Under the pieces are notes generated by a model that was not told the DNA's origin, made no database searches, and saw only the letters and a list, made by a program, of their open reading frames with translations. Source: DATKNA01 sp963786765 (GTDB taxonomy: Bacteria > Actinomycetota > Actinomycetes > Actinomycetales > Kineosporiaceae). Taken from it: 64,000 bases of DNA. Where the stretch lies: positions 62,001 through 126,000 of the forward strand of contig CAWBAJ010000010.1 in assembly GCA_963786765.1 (NCBI GenBank), in the 5' to 3' direction. The translations under genes were made by a program, and so were the position numbers. Shown piece by piece: positions 17,188 through 26,218 of this stretch (its first letter is position 1; every line of letters begins with the position of its first letter).

Positions 17188-19157
17188 CGGACGTCGACCA
17201 GCGCCCCACGTTCTACGAGGGCCAGTACCTGTCGGCGGCCGACCTGACGGCGGCGGTCGACTACGGCCGCGTCGCGCTCGCCCGCTCGACTCTCGCCGCG
17301 CACCACTGGGGGATCGCGCTCGGGCTCGACCTCGTCGAGGTCCCTCGGCCCGGCGGCGGGACCGACGTGTTCCTCCAGCCCGGCTTCGCCTGGGACGGCT
17401 TCGGCCGGCCGATCCGGGTGACGACCCCCACGGTGCTGTCCGGTGCCCTGTTCGCGGCATTCGACGCCGCGTTCGTCCAGGGCGGGACGCCCCCGACGCC
17501 CGTTCCCGTGGACGTGTGGCTGGCCTTCGACGAGGTCGCGGCGCAACCGCCCCGGCCGGGGTTCGAGATCTGCGACGCGACCGGCGCGTTCGGCCGCGCG
17601 CAGGAGGGCTTCCGGATCGAGGTCGGCCCGCGGACGTTCCCCGCCGGCCAGCGCGATCCGGTCGAGCTGGACGGTCGCTCCGTCGACGCCGAGCAGGCAC
17701 TGACGACGTTCGACCCCACGGCGCCCCTCGTCGTCGACGCCGACGTCCCGCACCAGGTGCTGCCGGTCCCAGCGACCCGGCAGTGGCTCGTCCCGGTCGG
17801 CGCCGTGCGCTGGCAGCCGGGCGCGCCCGGTTCCTTCGTCCCCGCGGACGACGCGACGAAGGACCGCACCACCCGCACCCGTCGCTACTGCGGCGCGGTC
17901 GCCGGCACGGTGGAGGCCGCCGGGGGGCACGTCCGGGTGCACGACCGGTCGGCGGCCTACTCCGACCAGTTCACCGCGGAGCTGCTCTGGGTGGAGGGCA
18001 CCACCCGCGCCGACGGCGACGTCAACCTCTACGCCGCGCGGCTGGGGCTGCGCAGCAGCCATGCGGAGGACCCGGTCCAGCCGTTCCAGGTCGCCCGTAC
18101 CGACGAGCCCGGCCGGGCCACGATGCGACTGGTGATCGGCGACCAGAGCGGCGGCGCCAACCGGCTCACGGTCGGGCCGGCGGCGGGCGCCGGCTTCGCC
18201 GAGCACCTCGTCGTGACCGACGACGGGAAGGTCGGCGTTCGCACGTCCGCACCGCTCGCACCCCTGCACATCCCCGCCGACGGCATCGAGATCGGCACCA
18301 GCGCCGCTCCGGGCGACAACTTCTACCTGCAGTCCAACACCGACGGCCCGCGTGCCTTGCGGATCTACAACAAGGACGTCGGGTCGGGCTCGCACCTCGC
18401 CACGTTCACCGCCGACGGGATGGTGGGCATCGGGACGACGGCACCCACCGCGCCGCTGCACGTGCAGCCGCCGCTGGGGATCCGGCAGGGCGCGCTGTAC
18501 CTCAGCGGCGACAGCCGGTGGAGCAGCGTCAGCTTCAACGCCCATCACGACGCGGGCAACGGCGGATGGGTCTTCCCCGACCCGACCCTGCCCGTGGCGA
18601 CCATCGAGATGGACGCGATCGCCGGCCCGCCACGGGTGGAGGTCTTCACCTCCACGCTGGGGAACAACCAGACCTGGGTGTCCCGGCTGGCCGTCGAGGG
18701 GCACACCGGGAACGTCGTCATGGGCCTGTCCGGCGGGAACCTGGGCGTGGGCCGGGGGGCGCCGACGGCACGCGTGGACGTCGAGGGCGACGTCCAGGTC
18801 TCCGGGAACCTGCGGGTCGGGGCGTTGATGGCCCCCGTCGCCGATCAGGCGCTGCGGGTGCTGTGGGGCGTTGTGAGCGAGACCGGCGTCAAGGTGGGCG
18901 GCACCGGGTACTCGGTGTCCCACAGCGGCCCCGGCCGCTGGCTGCTGCACTTCGACACCGCGTTCGCCGCGCAGCCGACGTTGGTCGCGAGCCGGGTGTT
19001 CGGGGATGCGTCGATTGACGCCGGAGCCACCGTCCAGCCCGGACAGACCGCCGTCGTCGACAGGGTCGTCGTGGACAGCGCGATCGTCGCGACCGCGAAC
19101 GCCGCCGGGGCCCTCGAGGACGGCGCGTTCACGTTCCTCGCGATCGGTCCGCGATGA
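17184..19157 (+). CDS. Tail-fibre-like eCIS protein, third of the series
   Basis: 657 residues from GTG 17184. It opens RPTFYEGQYLSAADLTAAVDY and HHWGIALGLDLVEV, a diverged version of the motif in the two preceding genes. The second half has repeats typical of phage tail-fibre shafts: NRLTVGPAAGAGFAEHLVV, DDGKVGVRTSAPLAPLHI, DGMVGIGTTAPTAPLHV and NLGVGRGAPTARVDVEGD. In many phage fibres this VGIGTTxPxxxLHV pattern precedes a head or chaperone domain. The C-terminal 100 residues form a small beta-rich head (GRWLLHFDTAFAAQPTLVAS). It is a good candidate for the receptor-binding fibre. The next gene overlaps by 4 bases. Confidence 0.82.
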   Translation: MTDVDQRPTFYEGQYLSAADLTAAVDYGRVALARSTLAAHHWGIALGLDLVEVPRPGGGTDVFLQPGFAWDGFGRPIRVTTPTVLSGALFAAFDAAFVQGGTPPTPVPVDVWLAFDEVAAQPPRPGFEICDATGAFGRAQEGFRIEVGPRTFPAGQRDPVELDGRSVDAEQALTTFDPTAPLVVDADVPHQVLPVPATRQWLVPVGAVRWQPGAPGSFVPADDATKDRTTRTRRYCGAVAGTVEAAGGHVRVHDRSAAYSDQFTAELLWVEGTTRADGDVNLYAARLGLRSSHAEDPVQPFQVARTDEPGRATMRLVIGDQSGGANRLTVGPAAGAGFAEHLVVTDDGKVGVRTSAPLAPLHIPADGIEIGTSAAPGDNFYLQSNTDGPRALRIYNKDVGSGSHLATFTADGMVGIGTTAPTAPLHVQPPLGIRQGALYLSGDSRWSSVSFNAHHDAGNGGWVFPDPTLPVATIEMDAIAGPPRVEVFTSTLGNNQTWVSRLAVEGHTGNVVMGLSGGNLGVGRGAPTARVDVEGDVQVSGNLRVGALMAPVADQALRVLWGVVSETGVKVGGTGYSVSHSGPGRWLLHFDTAFAAQPTLVASRVFGDASIDAGATVQPGQTAVVDRVVVDSAIVATANAAGALEDGAFTFLAIGPR

Positions 19158-19432
19158 CGACCGCACCTGACCGGCAGCAGCGAGCGGAGGACCCCGTGGA
19201 GTGGACGCTGAAGCGGCTGGAGGAGCTGCGCGCCGATCTCGCCAGAGGAACGACGCAGCTGGCCGAGCTCGGCCGGCGGCAGGGCGCGCTCCGCGACGAC
19301 GTGCTGCGCGTCGAGGGCGCCATCCGGGTGCTGGAGGAGCAGCTGGCCGCCGGGGCGCCGCTGACCGGCGAACCAGCCCTCTCCCCAGGTTCCACGCTCG
19401 ACCCGCCTCGCCCCGGCGCACCAAGGCCATGA
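19154..19432 (+). CDS. Small coiled-coil protein of the eCIS operon
   Basis: 92 residues from ATG 19154 (ATGA overlap). Residues about 15-65 form an amphipathic helix with heptad spacing (WTLKRLEELRADLARGTTQL, LRVEGAIRVLEEQLAAG), followed by a Pro-rich tail. There is no known family match. The size and coiled coil suggest an assembly or fibre-associated factor. The following gene starts at ATG 19429, again with a 4-base overlap, so it is firmly inside the operon. Confidence 0.65.
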   Translation: MTTAPDRQQRAEDPVEWTLKRLEELRADLARGTTQLAELGRRQGALRDDVLRVEGAIRVLEEQLAAGAPLTGEPALSPGSTLDPPRPGAPRP

Positions 19433-21078
19433 CGGTTCCCGTCCTGCACGTGCGCCGGCACGAGGCGCACGTGCGCGGGGTCGGGGCGGACCCCCGCCCG
19501 GTCCCGCTGGACCGGCTCGCCGGCGAGCTCTCCGCCCTGATCGGCATGGCCGGCGGAGACGGCCGCGAGGGCGGCCTCTGGTTCCTGCCCCGCCTGGACG
19601 TGCGGGTCTGCTGGCTGCCCGGCGGCGGCGATCCGCCGGTCCGCCTGCTCGCCCGGACGGTCCTGGCACGGCTGCACGCCCTGCTGGACGACGACCCGGC
19701 GCAGGTCCCCGGGGCCCGGTGGTTCCCCGACCGGACCTGCTGGATCGCCCAGTGGCTGACAGACCTCGCGCACGACGGGACGGCGGGGCGCTGGGAGTAC
19801 GACGAACTCGGCCACGCCCAGGGCGACGTCGTCGGCGTCGCCGAGCGCGGCCCCGGTGAGCTGGTCGCCGCGCTGCGCAGCCTGCCGCACGCCGAACTGG
19901 ACGTCCTGCTCGACGCCCTCCGCCCGGAGGTGGCGAGCCGGGTCGCCGCCGCGATCGCCGACCCGGCGGCCAGGGACGTCCGGCCCCCACAGGTGGCCGC
20001 CTGCGTACGGGCGCTGCAGATCGCCGGCCGGTTGCCGCCGGAGCCGCGGTCCGCGACGCTCGCCGTCGCTGTCGCCGTCGGGATCGGCGACGCCGGCGCG
20101 CCGGACGCCCGGCCGTCGCCGCGCACGCTGAACGTCTGCGCGGACCTCGTGGTCCTGGCCCTAGCGTCGCGGGACGCCACGCCCGGGAACCTGGCCGAGC
20201 TCGCCGCCGCCGTCGCCGCCGCGGACTGGGCGGCCGTGGCCGCGCTGGCCGGGGCACCGATCGCGGCAGCGGTCGCCGGCTGGCCGCCGTCCGACCGGCG
20301 GGCCGTGGCCGACGTCCTCCTCCCCGGGGCGGTCGGCGGCGCCCCGGGCGACGACGCGCCGGCGGACACCCCTCGGCCGGTGGCGAGGGAGCCGGCCCGC
20401 CGCACGCCGTTCGGCGGGATGTTCCTGCTGCTGCCCCTGCTGGCCGAGCTGCCATGGCGGGCGGCCTGCCGCGGTTGGCCCGGCCTTCCCCTCGACGGCC
20501 GCCCCGGCCCCGTCCCGGCGACGGACCCCGCTGCGGACGGCGTCCCCGCCGACCGTCTCCTGGCCGCCCTGGCGGTCGCCGGCGTGCTGGCCCCGGACCG
20601 GGCCGGGCTCGTCCTCGCCGACCCCTGGCTGCGATTGGCGCTCGACCTGCCCCCGCTCGACCCGGACGTCGTCGCCGTGTGGGCCGGGCAGGTCAGCGCC
20701 GACGCCGCGGCGTCCTGCACCAGCGTCCTCACCGACGCCGCCGCCCGGCACGCCGACGGGTTCACTCGCGACCTCGCCGACGAGAGCATGCTGCTGCCCG
20801 GCCTGCCCCGGCCGGCGGGTGGCGCCGTCCGCGCGGCAGCGGCTGCGCTCCTGCGCGAGCTGTCGTACCGCCTGCCGGGCATGGCGACGGCGTCGGCCGC
20901 ACACCTGCGCCGCAACGCGCTCGCCCTGGACGCGGTGGTCCGCCCGGAGCCGGACCGGATCGTCGTCGAGCTCGGCCGCCCGCCGCTCGACCTGCTGCTC
21001 GCACTGACCGGCGCGAACCGCAGGACCTTCACCCTGCCTGCCACCGGAGACCGGCCATGGCTGCTCGTCCGACCCTGA
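19429..21078 (+). CDS. Large unknown eCIS protein at the tape-measure (Afp14) position
   Basis: 549 residues from ATG 19429. Alpha-helical, rich in Ala, Leu and Arg, with no signal peptide and no recognised catalytic motif. Conserved-looking spots are RTCWIAQWLTDLAHD, PHAELDVLLDALRPEVASR and RTPFGGMFLLLPLLAELPWR; the last resembles the hydrophobic segment of eCIS tape-measure-associated proteins. It lies immediately before the AAA+ ATPase (Afp15 position), where Afp14-type tape-measure proteins are encoded, and overlaps the ATPase start by 22 bases. A particle-length or assembly role is inferred from position only; it lacks the long uninterrupted helix expected of a classical tape measure. 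Confidence 0.7.
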   Translation: MTVPVLHVRRHEAHVRGVGADPRPVPLDRLAGELSALIGMAGGDGREGGLWFLPRLDVRVCWLPGGGDPPVRLLARTVLARLHALLDDDPAQVPGARWFPDRTCWIAQWLTDLAHDGTAGRWEYDELGHAQGDVVGVAERGPGELVAALRSLPHAELDVLLDALRPEVASRVAAAIADPAARDVRPPQVAACVRALQIAGRLPPEPRSATLAVAVAVGIGDAGAPDARPSPRTLNVCADLVVLALASRDATPGNLAELAAAVAAADWAAVAALAGAPIAAAVAGWPPSDRRAVADVLLPGAVGGAPGDDAPADTPRPVAREPARRTPFGGMFLLLPLLAELPWRAACRGWPGLPLDGRPGPVPATDPAADGVPADRLLAALAVAGVLAPDRAGLVLADPWLRLALDLPPLDPDVVAVWAGQVSADAAASCTSVLTDAAARHADGFTRDLADESMLLPGLPRPAGGAVRAAAAALLRELSYRLPGMATASAAHLRRNALALDAVVRPEPDRIVVELGRPPLDLLLALTGANRRTFTLPATGDRPWLLVRP

Positions 21079-22916
21079 TCGTCCCCTGCGGTGCGCCGGC
21101 AACCGTGGCGACCGGATCACCGGCAGCGGCGGACTGGCGCGCGGGCTGGCTGGGGTGGCTCGACGCGGCTCTGCACCGCGAGATCCTCCGGCTGCGCGCG
21201 CGGTACGCGCTGAGCTCGGACGAGCTGCGCGGCCTGTACGTCACCGACGTGCAGGTCGACCGCCTGCTGTCCGCAGCCGGGGACCCTCGTTCCGGTGCCG
21301 AGGGCGGCGACGGGCACGACCACGATGGGCACGACCACGAACTGGCGGCCCTGGAGGACTACTGCCGGAGCCAGGTCGCCACGCTGCACGAGACCTCGTC
21401 GCCGCTGGCGGCGGTACAGCGCGAGTTCCGCCTCACGGACGCCGAGGTGCGCGCCCTCGTCCTCTGCCTCGCCCCCGAGACCGATCTGCGCTACCAGCCG
21501 GTGTTCGCCTACCTCAACGACGACGCGACCCGCCGGCTGCCGACCGTCGACCTGTGCCTGCGGCTCGGCGACGGCGGGAACGCGCTGCTGGACCCGGAGT
21601 CGCCGCTCTTCGCCGAGGGCCTGGTCGACGTCGTTCGGCCGGCGGGCACGGTGTGGCGCGCCGCGGGGCTCGCCCTGCGCCACCCCGTCCGGACGCACCT
21701 CCTCGGGCTGACGGCGACCGCCGCCCCCGCGCCTCCCGGTCAGGGTCGCCGCGCGGTGACGCTCGTGGAGGGGGACGACGGCGAGGACGCCGCCCGGGCG
21801 GCCGCCAGGGAGCGCGACGCGGACGTCGTCCTCGTCGAGCCGCCGCTGGACGACGGCCCCGATCTCGGCGATGCCCTCGTGCGGGCGCGGCTGACGGGCG
21901 CCGTCGTCCACGCACCCTTCCCCGGCAGCCGCCCTGCGGCCACGGCGATCCGCCGCCTGCTCGCGGCACCGGTGCCACTCGTGCTCGGTGAGGACTGGCA
22001 GGTCCACCTCGGCGGGGTCGAGCACGAGGTGGTCCGGCCAGGTCACGCGTCGTCCGCCCGCGCCGCCCGGGCCCTTCACACGCTGCGCACCCTGGCGCAG
22101 CAGGTGCCGCTCACCTACGGCTGGGAGGACCTCGTGCTGCCCGCGCCGACGCGGGGGCGGCTGGAGGAGTTGTGCTCCTCGATCGTCCGCCGCCGCTCGG
22201 TCTTCGACGACTGGGGGTTCCGCCGGTTGTCGGGCGGCCTGGCCTCGTTGCGGGTGCTGTTCACCGGGGGCTCGGGCACCGGGAAGACGATGTCGGCCGC
22301 GGTCGTCGCGCGCGCCACCGGCATGGACCTGTACCAGGTGGACGTCTCCGCGGTGGTGAGCAAGTACATCGGGGAGACCGAGAAGCACCTGGAGCAGGTG
22401 TTCCGCGCCGCGGAGCTGACGGGGTCGATCCTGTTCTTCGACGAGGCGGACGCGCTGTTCGGCAAGCGGTCCGAGGTCTCGGACGCGCACGACAGGTACG
22501 CCAACGTCGAGACCTCCTACCTGCTGCAGCGGGTCGAACGCTTCGCGGGCGTCCTCGTCCTGGCCACGAACCTCGCGTCGAACCTGGACGAGGCGTTCAG
22601 CCGGCGCCTGCACCTGGAGGTGGAGTTCCCCCTCCCGGACGACGACGCCCGGCTGTCGCTGTGGCGCAAGGCGATCCCCGCCGCCGCCCCGAGCGCCGGG
22701 GACGTCGACCACGCCTGGCTGGCGCAGCGGTTCGCCCTGACCGGCGGAGAGATCCGCAACGTCGCGCTCGGCGCGGCGCTGCTCGCTGCTCACGAGGAGA
22801 CGCCGATCGGGATGTCCCACCTCGTGCGCGCCCTCGGCCGGCAACGGACCCGGCAGGGCCGGCTGCCGACGGCCGCCGAGTTCGGCGAGCACCTGCACCT
22901 GGTCCGGGAGGCGTGA
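21057..22916 (+). CDS. eCIS AAA+ ATPase (Afp15-like)
   Basis: 619 residues from ATG 21057. The N-terminal half (about 1-340) is a family-specific helical domain with a His/Asp cluster (GHDHDGHDHE, residues 86-95). The C-terminal AAA+ module has Walker A GGSGTGKT (404-411), Walker B ILFFDEAD (458-465), sensor-like LVLATNLASNLDEAF and arginine-finger region SRRLHLEVEFPLPDD. The ATPase is one of the defining eCIS genes; it is needed for particle assembly, probably by disassembling or remodelling intermediates, and is not part of the mature needle. It ends 1 base before the effector-like gene. Confidence 0.95.
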   Translation: MAARPTLIVPCGAPATVATGSPAAADWRAGWLGWLDAALHREILRLRARYALSSDELRGLYVTDVQVDRLLSAAGDPRSGAEGGDGHDHDGHDHELAALEDYCRSQVATLHETSSPLAAVQREFRLTDAEVRALVLCLAPETDLRYQPVFAYLNDDATRRLPTVDLCLRLGDGGNALLDPESPLFAEGLVDVVRPAGTVWRAAGLALRHPVRTHLLGLTATAAPAPPGQGRRAVTLVEGDDGEDAARAAARERDADVVLVEPPLDDGPDLGDALVRARLTGAVVHAPFPGSRPAATAIRRLLAAPVPLVLGEDWQVHLGGVEHEVVRPGHASSARAARALHTLRTLAQQVPLTYGWEDLVLPAPTRGRLEELCSSIVRRRSVFDDWGFRRLSGGLASLRVLFTGGSGTGKTMSAAVVARATGMDLYQVDVSAVVSKYIGETEKHLEQVFRAAELTGSILFFDEADALFGKRSEVSDAHDRYANVETSYLLQRVERFAGVLVLATNLASNLDEAFSRRLHLEVEFPLPDDDARLSLWRKAIPAAAPSAGDVDHAWLAQRFALTGGEIRNVALGAALLAAHEETPIGMSHLVRALGRQRTRQGRLPTAAEFGEHLHLVREA

Positions 22917-22917
22917 G

Positions 22918-25900
22918 ATGGGACGGACGTGCTGCGCCGAGTGCACCCGCCAGGACGCGGACCCGTCCCGGCCTCCCCGGCCCTGCCCCGCCAGCGAGCA
23001 GCCGGCGCCGGCCGCCGGGGCGGGGAACCAGCAGCTGCTGCGGCTCGCCGCCTCGGCGCAGGCGTTCGCAGGACCGGTCGGTGCGCTGGACGACCCGGCC
23101 GAGCGGCGGGCCGACGGGATGGCCGAGCGGGCGCTGCGGAACGGCCCTCGTAACGGCGGCCGCAGGTCCCGGCCCGCCGGCGGCGAGGGGATCACGGGGA
23201 CGTCGGGTGGCCTGAGGGGGGCCCTGGGCTCGGCGGGCAGGGAGCTGGATCCGGCGCTGCGCGAGCGGATGGAGGGCGCGTTCGGCGCGGACTTCTCCCG
23301 GGTGCGGCTGCACGACGGCGCCGCCGCCGGCGAGTCCGCGAACCGGATCGGCGCCCAGGCGTACACCCTCGGCGCCGACATCGCGTTCGCGCCCGGCCGC
23401 TGGTCCCCGGCGACCCCCGACGGACGGCGACTGCTCGCGCACGAGCTGGCGCACGTCGTCCAGCAGTCCGGCGCACCGTCGGTGCCGCAACCGGCCCGCC
23501 GCCAGGGCGTCCCCGGTGCGGCTCCCGTCGCCGCGGTCCCCACGCCGGTGGCGCAGCTGGACGTCGACGTGTGCCTGGTCGACGTCCAGGCCCTCACCAA
23601 CGAGGCCCTGATCGCGCAGAGCGCCCGGGTCACCACGTACCTGCGGCCGAGGCGGCGCGGGGAGGACGACTACTACGCGTACGCCAATCTGGGCCGGCGC
23701 CTCGACGAGGAACGCCGCGGGCGGATGCGGATGGGTCACCTGTACCTCGCCGCGTCGACGACGACGTTCCCCACCGAGGTGTTCCGGCTCCAGCAGCGCG
23801 GGGAGGACCTGGACGTCTACCGGCAGGACGGCGGCCCGCTGCACGGCATGCCGGCCCAGCTCGACGGCTGGGTGCTCACGGAGAACCAGTTCAGGCAGAC
23901 GCTGGACGACTTCGGCATCCCGCAGGTGAGCCTGCAGGACTACCTGTCCGAGCAGACCGACCCGAACGCGCCGCTCGTGCACCTGCTGATGCCACCGAGG
24001 CCTGCGCCGCCGCCGCTGCTGCCGTTCGTCCTGCCCTCGGGCGGCGGGCTCGACCCCTTCGGCGTCCCCCGGCCGGGGCCGTTGGGCCTGCTGCCCTCGC
24101 TCGGGGTGGGGCCGCAGCCCGGGCAGGTCATCCTGCTCGGCGGCCAGGGCGCCCTGATGCAGCCGTGGGCGGCGGCGGCCGAGCCGTGGCCCGCGGGCAG
24201 CCCGCTCACGGCCGCCCTCAGCGGCGGGCGGGTCTACCTGCCGCCGTACACGTGGAGCGCGGCGGACACCTCCGCCGCCGGGGTCAACTTCAACCCGGCG
24301 AACGCCCGCAGCCGCGTCGGAGCCATGACCCGGTACCGCGGTGGACGTGCGGAGTTCAGCTTCGGCCGGGGATCCCTGCTGCAGATCGTGACGCAAGGCG
24401 ACCTCAACGACATCCGCCCGAACTTCGAGGTGTTCGACTGGCGGAACCGGTTCACCGGCGACCTCGTGTCGGTCACCTCCAGCGTGCCGACCACCGCCGT
24501 CCCGACCGGGCCTCGTCCATCCGGCCCGCTGGCCACGGACCCCGACGTCGGCTGGTACGACGAGAAGCTCGCCATCGCGTTCGGCCAGGAGAAGCCTTCC
24601 AAGCTCCTTGCCGCGACGACCCGGCTCAACACCGCGTTCGGCACGGCTCTCACGACCCAGGACGCCGCGACCCGTGCCTACCTCGCCATCAACGCCGACC
24701 ACGTGGAGCGCTTCCGGGACCGGGTGCGCGCCGATCTGCCGGTCAACCCGAACGACTACGCCCGCGCCATCGACGCCGTGCTCGCCGAGCGGCCGCTGCA
24801 GGTGCGGACGACGACCGGGATCGAGCTGACCATCGGCTCGTGGAACGCCCTCCAGGCGGCGCGACCGCAGCTGGCCCCCGCGGACTACGACGCACGTCTG
24901 GCGGCCGCGGCCGATCTGGTCGCCGCGCGGGTCATCTCCAACCGGATCGCGACGATCGAGCTCGCGCGGGAGGTCTACTTCCGCGAGTACGTGACCGGGA
25001 TCGGCGTCACGACGGAGGAGCAGTTCCGCGCCCAGGTGCCCCCCGAGCTGGAGGCCTCGATCCGGGCCGGCGGGACGCCGGCGGCCGCGTTCCGCGCCGG
25101 ACTCCAGGGCGCCGCCGTGCAGGGCGTGATCGGCACCGGGACGGACGTCTGGCGGATGGCCACCGACCCGTACGCCCACCCCTACTGGGCGCCGGAGATC
25201 GTGGCCCGCGGAGGCCTTCAGGCCGCCGGGGGGTTCGCCTCCCAGGCCGCGGAGACCGCGATCATCGCCCCCACCGCCGAGGCGCTCCTCGGCCAGACCG
25301 GGGCGGCGGCGTCCCTCCTGCGCGGTGGCTCCCGGTTGGCGGGTGGCGCCGGACCCGCTTTCGTCATCGCGCCCGCGGTCACGATGGGCTCGATGGCGCT
25401 GGACGAGCTGTTCACGGATGCCTACTACACCCGGATCGACTACGCCGCCGCGGGTACGCGGTCGGCCTTCGCCGGCGCGGGCGGAGCGGCGATCGGCACG
25501 GCCGGCGGTGCCCTGGCCGCCGGCGGGGCCGGGGCCCTGATGGGCAGCGAGGTGCCGCTGCTCGGGACGGCCGTCGGCTTCGTCGTCGGCTTCGGGGGGT
25601 ACAAGCTCGTGGACTGGTGGATCGGTGACGACATCGAGCACGGCGTGCGCCTCGCCCTCGGCGAGGGCGGCTGCCCCCGGCCGCGGCCCGTAGTCGTGCC
25701 CGAGCTCGACACCCCGCGTTTCTGCTTCCCGGCGGGCGTCCGGGTCCGGATGGCCGGCGGCGGCGATCGCCCGGTCGAGCGGCTGCGCCCTGGGGACGCG
25801 GTGCTCTCCGTCGACGCGACGACCCGCACGCTCGTCCCGCAGGTGGTCGAGGACACCGTGGCGCACCCGGCGACCGTCGTCCTCACGCTCCTGCTCGCCG

Positions 25901-26154
25901 ACGGCACCCTGCTGCGGACGACGAGCGGGCACCCGGTGTTCGACGGCGCAGGCTGGGCTCAGGCCGGCACGCTGCGCCCGGGTGATCGGGTTCTGTGCCT
26001 GGACGAGGCGGCCGGCCTCCGGACGGACCCGCTGCGGACCGTCGGCGTCGTCGCCGTCACCACACAGGCTCCTGAACCGGTCTACGACCTCACCGTCAGC
26101 GGCACGCACACGTTTCTCGTCGAGGGGGTCGTCGTGCACAACAAGGCCTTCTGA
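22918..26154 (+). CDS. DUF4157 metallopeptidase-domain protein with C-terminal Hint domain (candidate eCIS effector)
   Basis: 1078 residues from ATG 22918. After a Cys-containing, disordered N-terminus, residues about 110-182 are the eCIS-associated DUF4157 domain: LDPALRERMEGAFGADFSRV, ANRIGAQAYTLG and the zinc motif HELAH (His175, Glu176, His179). A roughly 550-residue middle of unknown type follows. Residues about 760-880 are Gly/Ala-rich and hydrophobic (GAGGAAIGTAGGALAAGGAG, then LLGTAVGFVVGFGGYKLVDW), like membrane-inserting glycine-zipper segments. Residues 936-1075 form a Hint domain: Cys936, TTSGHP with His1005, and a terminal VVVHN, leaving only KAF. DUF4157 proteins are known cargo/effector candidates of eCIS. 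Self-cleavage and membrane insertion are inferences. Confidence 0.88.
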   Translation: MGRTCCAECTRQDADPSRPPRPCPASEQPAPAAGAGNQQLLRLAASAQAFAGPVGALDDPAERRADGMAERALRNGPRNGGRRSRPAGGEGITGTSGGLRGALGSAGRELDPALRERMEGAFGADFSRVRLHDGAAAGESANRIGAQAYTLGADIAFAPGRWSPATPDGRRLLAHELAHVVQQSGAPSVPQPARRQGVPGAAPVAAVPTPVAQLDVDVCLVDVQALTNEALIAQSARVTTYLRPRRRGEDDYYAYANLGRRLDEERRGRMRMGHLYLAASTTTFPTEVFRLQQRGEDLDVYRQDGGPLHGMPAQLDGWVLTENQFRQTLDDFGIPQVSLQDYLSEQTDPNAPLVHLLMPPRPAPPPLLPFVLPSGGGLDPFGVPRPGPLGLLPSLGVGPQPGQVILLGGQGALMQPWAAAAEPWPAGSPLTAALSGGRVYLPPYTWSAADTSAAGVNFNPANARSRVGAMTRYRGGRAEFSFGRGSLLQIVTQGDLNDIRPNFEVFDWRNRFTGDLVSVTSSVPTTAVPTGPRPSGPLATDPDVGWYDEKLAIAFGQEKPSKLLAATTRLNTAFGTALTTQDAATRAYLAINADHVERFRDRVRADLPVNPNDYARAIDAVLAERPLQVRTTTGIELTIGSWNALQAARPQLAPADYDARLAAAADLVAARVISNRIATIELAREVYFREYVTGIGVTTEEQFRAQVPPELEASIRAGGTPAAAFRAGLQGAAVQGVIGTGTDVWRMATDPYAHPYWAPEIVARGGLQAAGGFASQAAETAIIAPTAEALLGQTGAAASLLRGGSRLAGGAGPAFVIAPAVTMGSMALDELFTDAYYTRIDYAAAGTRSAFAGAGGAAIGTAGGALAAGGAGALMGSEVPLLGTAVGFVVGFGGYKLVDWWIGDDIEHGVRLALGEGGCPRPRPVVVPELDTPRFCFPAGVRVRMAGGGDRPVERLRPGDAVLSVDATTRTLVPQVVEDTVAHPATVVLTLLLADGTLLRTTSGHPVFDGAGWAQAGTLRPGDRVLCLDEAAGLRTDPLRTVGVVAVTTQAPEPVYDLTVSGTHTFLVEGVVVHNKAF

Positions 26155-26218
26155 TCGTCTGCCTGTATCACGCGCGGGCGTCCCGGCTCTGTGGAGTGAA
26201 CCCTCCGAGGAGGTACCC

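Noticed and set aside
25723..26154. Hint region as a splicing intein.
   Set aside because: It is at the extreme C-terminus, with Lys after the terminal Asn and no downstream extein, so splicing is not expected.
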